64,000 nt of DNA from Norana najaformis (GCA_964023275.1 OZ029929.1:6717437-6781436), one strand, 5' to 3'; counted from the stretch's first letter, positions 35,701 to 47,439 are shown. Program-made: numbers and translations. Notes: generated by a model from the letters alone, not told the origin.

Positions 35701-37607
35701 ACGAATTTGAATCAGCAACCTAAGGGTTGTCAATCCAGCATACTAACAAACAGACTACTGGGGACATTTAGAAAGCATTAAGCATAACAGCACAAACCAA
35801 TTGCTACCATGTCATGCTAGAGCGATCATCTTGCCTTAGTTGATACCAATCTCTTTAAAATCCTCTCTACCTCACTTCCATGAAGTCCTTCTCCTCGGCC
35901 CGCACTCGCACCAGAAGCTCAGCAACCGTTCCACTCTCTTCATGATGCCGTCGCAATTCAACGCACTCAGCATTGAGACTTTGCGCCATGCTCTGTAGAG
36001 TAGCAATTGATGCATGGAGATCATCATTGCTTAATCCTGGTGCATCACTCTCTGCACAGGAGAACAAAACAGAGGATAAAGACGATGCACAGTTTGAAAC
36101 AGTCATTGTAATTAACATAATCATCATCGTCATCATCATCATCATCATCATCATCATCGTGACCATTTTATAGCCATAATTGACAATAATCATATAGTCA
36201 TTTGGTATGACTCACACTAAGTATCACTACAATCATCATAAATCTAATTTACTTTGGAAACTGCTATAATGCCATCATTGTAATGCACAAGCCATCATCA
36301 ATGGTCGCTACTAGTCAAGAAGTAAGTATGTATCTGGATATCTATATAGCACCTTTCAAGAACCTCACAAATGAGCTGTAAGGTTCTAAAAGCATTCGAT
36401 TTCGATTCAATACCATCAACATAACATAAAATGTCCATAAAAGTGGCATATTTAAACCGGGTATAATGGATGCAAGTCTCTCCCAGTCTGAGACATTTTG
36501 CCTAATTATTTAATTACATCACCACAGACCAAACTATTCTCTTCACCTGCTCTAACTTCAAATCTTGTTATCTACCAACCTTGACCTGGCAAGGATGGAA
36601 TCCTAAGCAAAGACTAAAACCTTGACTGTCAGAAACCAGCCCTAATCAGCAAATCAGGAATCACCTTCAAGATCAGTGATCAACAGCTCATGAAAAAACT
36701 TACCTCCGATGCCAATAGTGTAGATTGCTTCAGCCTGATTCTCATGCAGCCTCTCACGCAGCCTTGCAAGAAGCGTTTCATACTCTTCATCGGTCGGACT
36801 TACCAGAGCATTCTAGAATTTAAAAACCACCATAATGGAGACAGTTGTAGGCAAGCAGATACAGTAACTGTAAATGTACTCAGTTTTTAACAGTGACCTG
36901 ATGGCCTCAACTCTGGTCATTTTTCAATGAATTAATCGGGTGAGATCCTTCACCACCGCTGTCAGTTTGATTTGGCACTTTATAAATTTCTGTTAAATAC
37001 ACTAGTTCTTGAAATTGCTCCAATATAAATGTCGTTATTTTTCTCTCAGAAGGTAAGTAAACTTAGAACTTAAATGTTTAAACTGTTACATAATATTGCA
37101 TCATTTTTTAAAATAATACTGTTCTTTATTACTGTTTTGTATGCAGTGATCTTTGTAAAGTGTGGATTTGCACTAATAAAGATATACTTGCCTACTTACT
37201 TAAGCAAAACAGGTGTGTGTATGCCAAAACCCAGTCAGTGTGGTTTGAAATACAACTGGGTAATCCACACACACAGGAAAACATCCTATGTCAGAAAATG
37301 CTAGGATAATATTTGTATGCGCATGTGTACTTGCTTGAGCATCACTCACTTATGAACACAGAGGACAGAAAGATCAGAGCTGCTCTCTGGAGAGATTCTA
37401 GCAACAGGCCTCTGTAAACAAATCCTATTTCTTTGCCTACATTGCACTGACCCAGATCTTTGTGCATACCTTGTGATTAACATGGCCCAATTCCATGTCC
37501 TCAATTTCAACATCTTCGTCATCTTCTGTGTTGTCGCCTGGCTCGAAAAGGCTGTTCATTTCTGTTGAAATTCTGGGATCATCCACATCCATTCCTCCAG
37601 TAGCCAT
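29701..37607 (-). CDS. GTPBP1: GTP-binding protein 1 (GTPBP1), complete ten-exon gene
   Basis: Coding exons on the minus strand, in order: 37607-37470, 36812-36704, 36051-35871, 35047-34801, 33849-33754, 32388-32150, 31927-31783, 31242-31060, 30634-30499, 30122-29701. Together they are 1,896 nt, divisible by three, giving 631 aa (human GTPBP1 is about 669). Every junction has GT/AG ends and matching phase. Motifs: acidic N-terminal region; P-loop GNVDAGKS (148-155); DLAGHEK at 231; TKID (287-290); [13 protein letters not shown] starting the EF-Tu-like beta-barrel; [32 protein letters not shown]; a basic C-terminal tail. Family knowledge: an eEF1A-like translational GTPase that delivers aminoacyl-tRNA and influences mRNA decay with the exosome. 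HHPTTI and [10 protein letters not shown] favour GTPBP1 over GTPBP2. The donor after exon 4 (gttggc) is weak. Confidence 0.96.
32440..32842 (-). pseudogene. RTE/jockey-like LINE ORF C-terminal fragment
   Basis: The minus strand reads [18 protein letters not shown], then, after a break, a GRPRKM-type segment and [16 protein letters not shown] end. The same sequence occurs in plus sense at 53148-53405. It lies in the GTPBP1 intron between exons 33754 and 32388. Confidence 0.65.
33225..33495. repeat. ACAT/ACAC microsatellite
   Basis: Follows a retroelement tail 'acttaaaaggcaccataataag' at 33193. Intronic. Confidence 0.85.
34514..34660 (-). mobile_element. SINE family T fragment
   Basis: Minus-sense match to the family described at 41655: gtgaggatctcaccc-type core (here gggtgagatccttcac) and tail TACATTTACATTTA. 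GTPBP1 intron. Confidence 0.65.
35475..35770 (-). mobile_element. tRNA-derived SINE sharing the LINE-C tail, apparently near full length
   Basis: On the minus strand, the head (about 35770-35690) has a tRNA-like A box (TTAGTATGCTGG) and B box (GGTTGCTGATTCAAAT). The body ends GAGATTCTTGAATGGCGCTATATAAAT plus (ACATT)n. That terminus resembles the LINE-C end at 39100-39130. GTPBP1 intron. Confidence 0.6.
36123..36165. repeat. ATC trinucleotide repeat
   Basis: (ATC)n in a GTPBP1 intron. Confidence 0.9.
36856..36992 (-). mobile_element. SINE family T fragment
   Basis: Shares gtaaatgta…tgatggcctcaactctggtcat and atcgggtgagatccttcac with the copy at 34514. Confidence 0.65.
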
Positions 37608-38364
37608 CGCAAATGTTACAGCAAAGATTCTTTTTGCTTTTAAACTTCTTCTTAAATAAAATTTCCCTAATTATTTTCCTTGACTATTCTGTTCGTAACT
37701 GAAAAATTGTTAAACAATGTTGCAAGCATGCCATGATAAAAAATAGTTTCAGCTGGTCATGTTTCCATATGTCCACGTGGCACGATGACGCTAATAGTCT
37801 AAACACCGACCTAGTTTCAAGATTTCACGGTTTTTTAGTACTTGATTACAAAGATAATGTTAATCTCTGATCAAGTGTAGTTTACGAAGACTTTGCGATG
37901 TTTACGCCGATTTTCTCTAGGTTAGTCTAACAGAAGTTTGTTATATTTACGCTGATGTCATCATCTTGCCATACGCCGCCAAGGGTCCGGAATAGCTTAG
38001 CCTGTATTTCGACCTTGTCAACTAGGAGTTAGTCTTATATCTTGCTTCGGCTGATGCAACGGTCTTGGATCACATCGCAAGACGAGGGGTGTCTCGTGTA
38101 AACGAAAGGGGGATGTCAAAATACCCTTCGTGTGTCAAGGATTTTCAAAATATTACACATTATTATGTAATAACTTAAATAAACAGCCGGAAGTAAGTGT
38201 AATAATGGAGACGGCAGTAGACTACATATCAACGCGCTAACATTTTTATGCTAGCAGTAAGACGTGGAGTGCCACCTAGGCAGCTGACTGCTTCATAAGC
38301 TGTTTAACCAAGGGTGCAAGTAGGTAAGTAAGTAAGTAATGCATTTGCTAATACAGGTTTTTAG

Positions 38365-38365
<1 letters not shown>
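37608..38365. other. GTPBP1 upstream region
   Basis: Should contain the GTPBP1 5' UTR and promoter. No TATA box or initiator could be picked out with confidence, and no other gene was seen. Confidence 0.5.
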
Positions 38366-38367
<2 letters not shown>

Positions 38368-38402
<35 letters not shown>

Positions 38403-38582
38403 GACAATTTATATAGCGCCGTAGCACAGCCGAGGCCGAAGAAAAGGGCGCTGTACAAGGGTACAAAAATCAACTGCAGTCATAAGATATCCTAAAAAGA
38501 TGTCTTGAGTCGTGACTTGAATGTGTCCAGGGATGGGGCATTCGTCACATTCTCAGGAAGACTGTTCCACGCAGTGGGTCCT
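38368..38582 (-). mobile_element. LINE family B, 5'-truncated copy with (TTA)n tail
   Basis: Reverse complement of 46250-46440 with only a few differences: one substitution in the ORF, a 2-nt deletion in 'agacacatc', and small changes before the terminus. It ends GGCGCTATATAAATTGTC then (TTA)n (plus-strand aat at 38370-38400). Confidence 0.88.
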
Positions 38583-38739
38583 GCTTTAGGTTTTTATATT
38601 AGGTTTTTAATAACTATAGGCCTACTGCGCATCTGCGGGTGCAGTGCATGAATTATAGGCATCTTAACATTGCACATTAATATATATATCGAAGCCACTC
38701 TCGTCTAGTCGCTAATCTACCGAAATTTTCCCATATATC

Positions 38740-39168
38740 AGTTTATATGAGAGATACTCTGCACTGGCTACCAATTGAAGAAAGAATCAAATTCAAGATC
38801 CTGCTCTTTGGTCGGGCCTCGTTGGCTGGCTACGCTCCTGAATACATACGAGTTGTTCGTGCCGGTCGGTGCGCATCCGGGTCGTCAGTCGCTTCGCTCT
38901 TCATCCCGAGGAGATTTACAGGTTCCTCGCTGCGGTACATCAGCACGACAACACCGTGCATTGTCTTGCATGGCTCCTTCCCTGTGGAATAGTCTTCCTA
39001 TAAACATTCGTTCTATTTCTATGAATTTGTCCCAAGAAACATTCTCTTCGTTAGTCAAGACTTACTTGTTTAAATTAACTGGGCAGCCATGTTCACAGCG
39101 CTTTTGAGAGGTTCTTAAAATGCGCTATATAAAAGATTAGATACATACATACATACATACAAACATAC
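38740..39168 (+). mobile_element. LINE family C, 3' end with ACAT tail
   Basis: Plus-sense remnants RDTLHWLPIEERIKFKI, AGYAPEYI, then (frameshifted) LWNSLPINIRS and SLVKTYLFKL resemble the C-terminal end of L2/CR1-type ORF2. The 3' end is GAGAGGTTCTTAAAATGCGCTATATAAAAG followed by (ACAT)n at 39139-39165. Confidence 0.75.
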
Positions 39169-39214
39169 TGTACAGTGAACATATAGACAACCGCATGTAA
39201 CAAATGACTACCTG

Positions 39215-39350
39215 ACCTCTGGATCTTGACCTGGAACAGAACCCTTTTGCCTATCGATTTTGTTTTGACTGAGCGCCTATGAATAGGCTGGTTTCCGCGA
39301 CTTAGCTTTCGTTGGGCGCTGTAGAAATCTCGAGAATACGATTACGATTA
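39215..39350 (+). mobile_element. LINE family A, 3' fragment
   Basis: Plus-sense copy; ends GGGCGCTGTAGAAATCTCG then (ATTACG)n. Confidence 0.7.
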
Positions 39351-40514
39351 CAAATATTAAACCTGTCATTGTAGAAATTGGAATTATGACGCAACCGCTC
39401 AATCCATTGATATAATCTCGATCCATGTGAGGCTGGGCGAAATGTGTCGGTTACACATTGACTGTCAAACATCCGAATCATGTTACTTCTACATTTGGTC
39501 AGTGGTGTGTCCACAAAAGTGCTCATATGCACGTTTCTTAAGCAGTTTGTGTACAAATTTGCGCGCATAGTACCGCAGCAAACAGCACTGCCTGCAGCCA
39601 CTAGATTTTGCGTTAGACAGAGCCATTTTTGCAATATTAATAACCGTTTTTCGTAACATCAGTACCCGTTTCACACTAAATGAGCTCACCAACACTCGCG
39701 CAGCATGAAGAATTGGCCTCGAGCCACTGCTTACCTTACACTAGGAAGACCCTCTACGCCTCTGTGGCAAAGAAGTACTAATTAATGTGGGCTTTTCCGG
39801 TTATTAGTCGACCGTTTATTTATTTTTCTTTTCTTTTCAGAAACTCGACGCCCAAACGGAACCTGCATACTGAACACGCTGACCGACGCTGCATGTTGTT
39901 AATGGCCTACGTCAATTTGGCCAATTATCGAAAAGCGGACGTAGTAGGGACCTGGTAAGCCTATATAATAAAGTATAACTTGAGTCTAGACCTCATTCCG
40001 ATGAAACACTACCATAAATCGCATCTGCTTATACAAGTTACACTGCTTGTGCGTCTGTTCGCCTTCCCCGTTCACGTAGACAAAATTTGAGCGACGCTTG
40101 CAGGTTTTCAAATAATAGTTCGAGTTACGTTGCGTCGACGATTTCTGCCGGGCGATAATGCAGAATTAATTCACATCGTTCTCTCGATAGGTGGCGTGGC
40201 TCGCAGCCAGGACGAACGATGCAGTTATGCAGATTCCGAAACGTAGAGATTCATGCTGCGCTACTACTAGGGCTGCCACGGACGTCAGGCTCGGCCGGTA
40301 TTCGTGCATCAGAATCGTGATTGAGGATTAAAGACTGTATAAGAAACGGCACAGTCTTTATCGTCGACTTTCATTTACTAGGCAGGAAAGAAGGTAAGTC
40401 TGAAGATAATAATTGTTATATCTAGCGTTAAATACATATAGACCTACAATGCCCTTTAAACTTCCCAACCCTCTTAGATTCGCCAGCTATCACTATCCAA
40501 CCGCCCAGCTCGTA
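39351..40514. other. No gene recognised
   Basis: Unique-looking sequence. Short open frames occur, without family resemblance. Confidence 0.4.
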
Positions 40515-40910
40515 ATCGTTATTCCGAGATTTCTACAGCGCCCAACGAAAGCCACGTGACGGGGACCGGCTTATTCACAGGCACTCAGTCAAAACAAAAT
40601 CGATAGGCAAAAGGGTTCGGTTCCAGGTGAAGATCCAAAAGTCAGGCAGAGAGACAGCGAGCGTGGCAGCTACGGTGGATGGTGTTTGAGATTGGATCTA
40701 CTCGTTCTTCCTCATACCCTTCACTACTTCGGTCTCCAGTCTTCTCCTGTCTCAAATTCTGCAACCGCTCCTTTATCTACACGGTACCAGCTATTCGGAA
40801 AGAAAAACTCCCGAAAACCTTCGCCACTTCGCTCTCGTCTCCCTTTCTCGCCGGTCAATAAGAGAATTCCTCCGCTTAACCTTCCACCTTAAACATTTCA
40901 ATCAAGACGG
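40515..40910 (-). mobile_element. LINE family A fragment joined to another retroelement piece
   Basis: 40515-40690 is a minus-sense LINE-A terminus. The plus strand at about 40700-40900 reads FGLQSSPVSNSA…, resembling the FQSRLLSN end region at 13722, so a second, oppositely oriented fragment may abut it. Confidence 0.5.
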
Positions 40911-40956
40911 AAAACCGAACTTTTCAATCTCTCATGTCCTGCTTCCACCCCTGTAC

Positions 40957-41128
40957 CAGTAGCGGATCCAGGATTGCTTGCGGGGGAAGCAAGGGCATTT
41001 CCAGATGGGCGCCACATTTTGGCAGTCCACCATGCACGAGTCTGGTCAGAGGAACGCCGGCACGTAACCAAGAGGGGCGCGGGGGGCCAGCCGCCCACCG
41101 CGCGCCTATAGGTAAATCCGCCACGGTC
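40957..41128 (+). mobile_element. hAT-type MITE, CAGTGGCGG family (degenerate)
   Basis: Begins CAGTAGCGGATCCAGG and ends near AAATCCGCCACGG, with body motifs ggcgccacattttggcagtc and aaccaagaggggc shared with 43444 and 49112. The flanking 8-mers ccctgtac and tcctatac agree at 6 of 8. Confidence 0.65.
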
Positions 41129-41654
41129 CTATACCACCCCATGATCACCATCATCAACGATTTCCACCGTAGCAGCATTTTATCTCCCCGGCATAATCCC
41201 CCGGATTCTGACATGACACTGAAACTAACCAAACAACCTGACTTGCGGACTTGACTTCATATAGCGCCGGTGCATAATAAGCTGGTTTCTCTGAGGCGGC
41301 TTTTGTGTAGCGCTGATAAATTTCGGAGATTTACGTTACACTACATAGACCTGTAATTCCTATCACCAGTGTAGCCCGTTGTGTTAATTATACTTTACGC
41401 GCAGTTTGCTAACCTAATGGCGGTTACGATGGAGCAGCCATTTTGTAATCACGTCACAGAAATTTGTCCAATTAAAATACATTTAGTGTCGGCAAACAAT
41501 GGCAGACCATTACTGGTAAGGTAAGGTCGACGTCAACGGCCCTGTCAGCCACAAGATGTCGTTACATACTGGATACTAAGGGTGCACCAAATATTCATTT
41601 ATATTTACGAAGATCATTTCAGCACTGACCTACTTAGCAATATATGTGGGCCTA

Positions 41655-41900
41655 AATGCGTGCTCCAAGGAGCCTCTATGTGTGAGAATCCCCGGTTCGC
41701 GTCTCGATCGTGGCTTATTTCAGACATTTAAATCTCGGGCTGGTACATGGGGACCTTAAATGGCGTCGCTCCCATTCAAACAGGCAGCCGTGATGAAGGA
41801 TCTCACTCGATAAATTCATTGCAGAATGCACAGGGTCGAGGTCATACGGTCGCTTTCTAAACTTATACCTTTACATGTACATTTACAGTTAGCAGGAATG
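41655..41900 (+). mobile_element. SINE family T (tRNA-derived), long copy
   Basis: The head contains a B-box-like CCGGTTCGCGTCTCGATC. The body is taaatctcggg…accttaaatggcg…gaaggatctcactcgataaattcattg…gtcgaggtcatacggtcgct, with a tail of TTTACATGTACATTTAC. Other copies are at 34514, 36856, 48555 and 50195, with a short match at 1914. Confidence 0.65.
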
Positions 41901-42247
41901 AATTATAAACGGCAGTTTATGTTCGGCCTTGAGAGTTTCAGGACCGCTCAGTGAGCTAGAGCCTCAGCAGCAGCAGCAGGCATCTTCAAATTCAAAAACG
42001 CGGATCTCATCTTCAGCCAGTTTGCTGGCAAAATAATTACTGCGTATACCCCGTATTAGTGCGTTCCCCATCGGTCCGGAGATAGCGCGTCACGCACCGG
42101 TTGCAATAAACCCGCCATAAAATAATTCTCAGACGCTTACTCCGGGATGCATACGAGAAAGTCAATCGCACTGGGTGCTATAAGTGCACTTTTAATACCC
42201 ATCGCTTTTGATAACATTAGGCGTGTCATTAAAATATATTAAGTCAG
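41901..42247. other. No gene recognised
   Basis: Includes a short CAG run near 41968. Nothing else to report. Confidence 0.4.
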
Positions 42248-42480
42248 GATCGTAATCGTATTCTCGAAAGCTCTACTACGCCCAAAGAAAGCTGTGTTGC
42301 GGGAACCAGCTGATTCAAATGCGGCAAGTCAAAGGCAGACAAGTAAGGTCAGGTTTGGTTGCAGGTCAAAGGTCCAAAGGTCAGGCATTCAGACAATCAG
42401 AAGGCTGGTGTTTAGAATTGGAGCAGCGAGAGAGGGAAGAGGAAGAAGAAGAATCAGGTGGGATTTGTGGAGAAGGAATG
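42248..42480 (-). mobile_element. LINE family A, diverged 3' fragment
   Basis: Minus-sense, with taatcgtattctcgaaagctctactacgcccaaagaaag at the left edge. More diverged than the other copies. Confidence 0.6.
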
Positions 42481-43443
42481 TCTTCAGTATGAACCGAAAA
42501 ATCTGCACAGAGATTGCAAGAAGTGCAGTCTTGGTAAGTTGGTAGGATGGGTAAGGTAGTGGCCGTAACCAGTGGCGGCTCTAGGCTTTCCTAACCGGGG
42601 GAGCCACAGGGAACCAAAGGAACCGAAGGAGACCAGGTGGGTGCTTGGGTTTCCCGAAAACTGAGAATACTTTAAAATGCTTTTGCCTGGAGTCACAAGT
42701 TGAACATAGATCTTATAGGGAGCTGCGTGATTTCTTTATCTACTACCTCAAGTTAAAGCACAAGAATTGAAAACCCAATCACTTTATTTAAAACATATAT
42801 AACACAAACAAAGTCAATGCCTAAACTTAGCCTAATGAAGTGCAAGTTTATGATTGTCGTGCCTCGACGATTCAAACTTGTAGCAAAACGTCCATATTAA
42901 TCGATTCTGCACAAACAAATAAAATTGGTAGTATAGCTTTACTGGTTAACTGAATATTAGGCATAGTGCTTATTAGATACTTATGTTTTAATTCATTTCA
43001 GAGCAGAAAAGCTTCGCTTACAAACCCGATATTACGGGTAATGACTACGATTTACAATGACTACGTTTAATAGTTTGTACATTTCATAAAAAACATTTTT
43101 TTAAAGTTCAAAACAGTAAGCAATGTCTAACATTATAGCCATACTGGTTGCAATAGAACCTGCATAGCCTACTATAACAAACGGCTCACTTTGGAGAATT
43201 TCAAGGCTGGGGTCATCAGGATAACTTTGGTACAAACATGCAAAAGGACTTGAATTTAGTCATCATTTAAGAAAATGTATGTTTCGAAGTCAATGATTGT
43301 ATGCCAATCATAATAACCAGTAGGCATGAATGATCAGATAATTGTCTGTCTACTTCCGAAATGATACAAGCAACAGCCGATTAGCAGCAACATCCTGAGT
43401 ATTTACACCAGCGCCTCTAAACGACCATGAATATTGTGGGAAG
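42481..43443. other. AT-rich, no gene recognised
   Basis: A truncated CAGTGGCGGCTCTAGG start at about 42571 suggests another MITE remnant. Otherwise featureless. Confidence 0.4.
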
Positions 43444-43614
43444 CAGTGGCGGCTCCAGGTTTGCTTTCATGGGGGGGGGGCAAGAGCATTTCCAGAGGGG
43501 CGCCACATTCTGGCAGTCCACCATGCACGGGTCTGGTCTGAGGGGCGCCAGCATATAACCAAGAGGGGTCCGGGGGCCAACCGTCCCTCACGTCCATAAC
43601 TAAATCTGCCACTG
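43444..43614 (+). mobile_element. hAT-type MITE, CAGTGGCGG family
   Basis: Termini CAGTGGCGGCTCCAGG and AAATCTGCCACTG form an imperfect TIR. About 170 bp; the body is shared with the copies at 40957 and 47440. Confidence 0.7.
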
Positions 43615-44149
43615 ATGGAAACCAACTACACGACACACCCACCTAGTGTCACTGAGGAGCTGGGATAATTCACTCTGTGCATCAGCCCATTTCTTATGCA
43701 TAATAACGATCTTGAAGTAAACTATTAAACCTTTCAAGTACTGTAAAAAAACTCTTTTTATTTCTTAAAAAGATTTGCCTGAATCAATCGAAATAAAATT
43801 CAGCTCATATGCAAAACAATGAAAGTAAATGGCTAATGGAGCTGTCTGCCTTACTAGCTGTTGGACATGTTTACATCGCTAGTTACACTTTCACCGTTAT
43901 TAACCTTACCTGATAAACATAAGCTGATGTCTAACCCGTACCACTGCAAGGTGTCTATAATACGCCCTGACAGGAACTGCGCATCCAATTCGTTGCAAGT
44001 TTGAAATCTAGATAGCACTCACTAACTTTGTTGTTGGCAGACATCATATAACAAAACACAGCTGTTCCTAGTGGCTAACATCTTTTGTTTCATCGACAAC
44101 AATAGAAAAAACCAAACATTATTTCTTCACCTCTTCTATTATTGCTCTG

Positions 44150-44521
44150 CCAGTATATCCAGGGCCCTCCTGTCTCTGTAGAGCCGTCACTGGCCGTAAT
44201 ACTGACAATATAAGTCAGGATGCGGTAATACTGGCCAAATCTTTGTGATCTTATTCGGCCTCCACACTCCAGTATCTCATACCGTCCTCTACGTTCTCTA
44301 GGTCGTCTGGATCTATTTGTTCCTCGTGTTAAGTCCTCCCTTGCGCAAAAAGGGCTTTTACTGTTGTTGGCCCATTTCTATAGAATGGACTTCCGCTATC
44401 ATTTCGTGCAAGGGTCACGGTTGGTGATAGAGCTCAGTCAGCTCGTTATTTTAATACATTCTTATTTCCCCAGGGTTCTCATGCTGGAAGCGCCTCTGAG
44501 TAGTTTGTTCTGTAAGAAGTG

Positions 44522-44567
<46 letters not shown>
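44150..44567 (+). mobile_element. LINE 3' fragment ending in a TA microsatellite
   Basis: The plus strand near 44310-44400 reads VPRVKSSLAQKG…, resembling the ORF2 stretch just before GPTLWNSLP. The 3' end 'gtaagaagtgctatata' passes directly into (TA)n at 44522-44567. Confidence 0.55.
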
Positions 44568-44570
<3 letters not shown>

Positions 44571-45284
44571 TCAAATACCATACAATACAATTAAATTGGT
44601 TAGTTTTATGTGCGCATGCGTGTCTCTGTTGCAACCGAAGAACCTCCGTCGTCATCATTTTTTAATTAAATTATCGGGTGATGTTGCCTCACTCCCGGCC
44701 ACTGCCAGTTTTACTGGGTGCCAATCCAGCTTAGGTCACCATGCATAGACCATACCAGCCGGAGATGGAAACCTCTGAAGTATAGCCATGATTGGTATTC
44801 GAATAGGTATTCCTCTTACACAGAGGCGTCTTGCTGTCACCATCGGTGCCAGTTAGTGGTAAGAACTGGAAGCGATTGTATTCATAAACTTCATACCATA
44901 TTGTCCATCCTTCATTTGATGTTAGTATTTATTTTGTGAGTGTTCATGTTTTTCATGGTCTAAAGTCTTTTATGGTTCCGATAAATAATGATTATTGTGC
45001 CGTTTGTGACAGTTATATTGTCCGATAATGTATATACGTACGTTCAAGTAAATCGCTCTACCACGTCGTACTGAATCTTACCGTATCATGTGCGATTTTA
45101 CTGTTTTGGTTAACGGGGCACTGATGAAATCCAGAAGCCAAAGGTGCTTGCGTCATTCACCAGACTCCAGGGTCATTTGGTTAACCCCTAGTTATGATGA
45201 CTCCAGTATCCTACTGTCAGAAGTCATAAATAAATGCGTAAATAAAAATATAGAGCTAGAAAGGTGTCTTACAGATACACGCAT

Positions 45285-45396
45285 ACATGCATGCATGAAT
45301 TCATACATACGTACAAACATACATACACACACGTACGTACATGCATGCTTGAATTCATACATATATATAAACATACATACATACACACATACATAC
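45285..45396. repeat. ACAT/ACGT microsatellite
   Basis: (ACAT)n with CATGCATG interruptions. It ends exactly where the LINE-B reverse transcriptase begins. Confidence 0.85.
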
Positions 45397-46440
45397 ACCT
45401 GTGGCGTTCCACAAGGCTCAGTGTTGGGTCCCCTCCTCTTCTTATTATACACGGCCGATGTGGAGAGAATTATACAAGCGCATGGACTCCTTCACCACTG
45501 CTATGCGGATGATACACAGCTTTACTTCTTCTGTGAGCCATCAGAAACCGCTGAGCTGAAACAGAGAGTGATGCTGTGTATCGAGCGCATTTCAGAGTGG
45601 ATGGCGTCCAACCGCCTCAGACTTAATTCATCAAAGTCTGACTTTCTATGGTGCACCACCCTCCGACGTCGCCATCTACTCGACGACAGTACCTTTGCCC
45701 TCGGTGATGCCGAAGTTCGACCAGCTGACACCATTCGCAACCTTGGGGTCCGCTTTGACAGCTGCATGACCATGTCGGCCCATGTGAATCAACTTGTACG
45801 AGGTTGCTTCTATCAGTTGCGTCGCATCAAATCGATCCGCAGATTCATTCCCACCTCAACCGCTGTCACTCTGGTCAACAGTTTCATCGTCTCCAGGGTT
45901 GATTACTGCAATAGCCTGCTGGCAGGTCTGCCGACTTGTCAGCTAGAGCGGATACAGTCAGTGCTAAACTCTGCTGCCCGCCTCATCTATGGTCGGACAC
46001 CATTCAATCACGTCACTGATCTGCTGCGCGACAACCTGCACTGGTTGCGTATTCCTCAGCGGATCACCTACAAACTGTGCCTAATTACATACAAGGCTCT
46101 TAATGGTCTTCTACCAGACTATATATCCGACTTCTGTATTCGAACAGCCGACAATCAGAACACATATCAGCTACGGTCCTCATCGAGGAATCAACTGCAT
46201 GTCCCGCTTTCTTCCACGAAGTTCGGCGAACGTTCCTTCACTGTCGCCGGACCCACTGCGTGGAACAGTCTTCCTGAGAATGTGACGAATGCCCCATCGC
46301 TGGACACATTCAAGTCACGACTCAAGACACATCTTTTTAGGATATCTTATGACTGCAGTTGATTTTGAACCCTTGTACAGCGCCCTTTTCTTCGGCCTCG
46401 GCTGTGCTACGGCGCTATATAAATTGTCTTATTATTATTA
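45397..46440 (+). pseudogene. LINE family B reverse transcriptase, 5'-truncated
   Basis: About 320 codons remain open (stop at 46360-46362), from CGVPQGSVLGPLLF (RT block 4) through the catalytic YADD in CYADDTQLYF, the thumb region, HWLRIPQRITYK and GPTAWNSLPENV to FKSRLKTHLF. This order is typical of L2/CR1-like ORF2. The endonuclease and RT blocks 1-3, including the first catalytic Asp, are missing, so it is dead. The frame runs on upstream through the microsatellite only by chance. The 3' end is GGCGCTATATAAATTGTC then (TTA)n. The near-identical copy at 38368 implies recent activity of the family. Confidence 0.9.
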
Positions 46441-46500
46441 TTATTATTATACATACATATACACACGTACATACACGCAAGTATGCATGCATAAATAAAT
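46428..46500. repeat. TTA tail followed by ACAT microsatellite
   Basis: (TTA)n of the LINE-B tail, then (ACAT)n. Confidence 0.85.
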
Positions 46501-46782
46501 AAAACAAGTGAATTATTGCACCTGCTTGTTTCTTGAGACGCCATAGAAGTTAGTACATTACGATCATTGGTCATCCCCGACCGACGACTTGATCAAATAT
46601 GCGCCTGCATGGGATATCCGGTCGGTGAGCATATAATCTTGTGTTGCAAGCGCTTCATTCGGTTCAACATTATTCTCCCTCCTGAGGCGATAATCTGCAT
46701 CAGTGGCGTGTATCCCTTCTGAACACCAGAGGGTATATATCATCTTCTGAAAACCTGTGGAGCTTATTTATTTATAATCGAA

Positions 46783-46851
46783 GTCATCAACGATCAAAGT
46801 CGTCATCCGAAGTCCTGTCGACTTCGGATGACGACTTTTATCGCTGATGAC
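46783..46851. repeat. Near-perfect hairpin, 32-nt arms and 5-nt loop
   Basis: The inner 19 nt (aaagtcgtcatccgaagtc) pair perfectly across the loop ctgtc, and the outer 13 nt pair with two or three mismatches. Confidence 0.88.
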
Positions 46852-47439
46852 ATTTGCGTGTTTGTTGTCTATGTCATTAAATTTTGGATGATTTTTTCAG
46901 TCTTCTGGACTTGGGGCCAATTCTTTGATCTCTTTTCTTCGCAATTTCGAATGATCTTTCTTGGTCAAAATGCAGCATCGTTGACGATCTTTTCCCCGTC
47001 ATCTGCTACGCATTTACACTTCGTCGATAGTATTGTTGCTGTTTTATTTAGCGACATAGCTAATTTAAATTTGAAAACATTCTCAAATATTGGGAAAACA
47101 TTACCATGGATGTCCTCGCCATAAATATTGGGGACATATCCGTCTGCCTCACAGGGATCGAAGTCTAAATGTTGTTTATCAACTGTCCATCGCGGTTGAG
47201 CTTAAACTGGCCAGTCTCCTAGGCGTCTCCCTCAGAGAGTACAATGAAAACTGATCATTCTTTTAGAACTTGAACAGCGTCTTTCAGAGGTACTTGAGGA
47301 TGCTATGGAACTCCTCAAACAAGACATATGTATACATGTATAATTATAATCTACATCTAAATTCAAGGAAATATACAACTAAAATCTCTATTTAAACGAA
47401 AAACGACCGACTCTACTACAGCAATTGTAAAGCAACCTC

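Noticed and set aside
45088..45396. N-terminal extension of the LINE-B reverse transcriptase frame
   Set aside because: Runs through a microsatellite and unrelated sequence; the RT homology begins abruptly at 45397.
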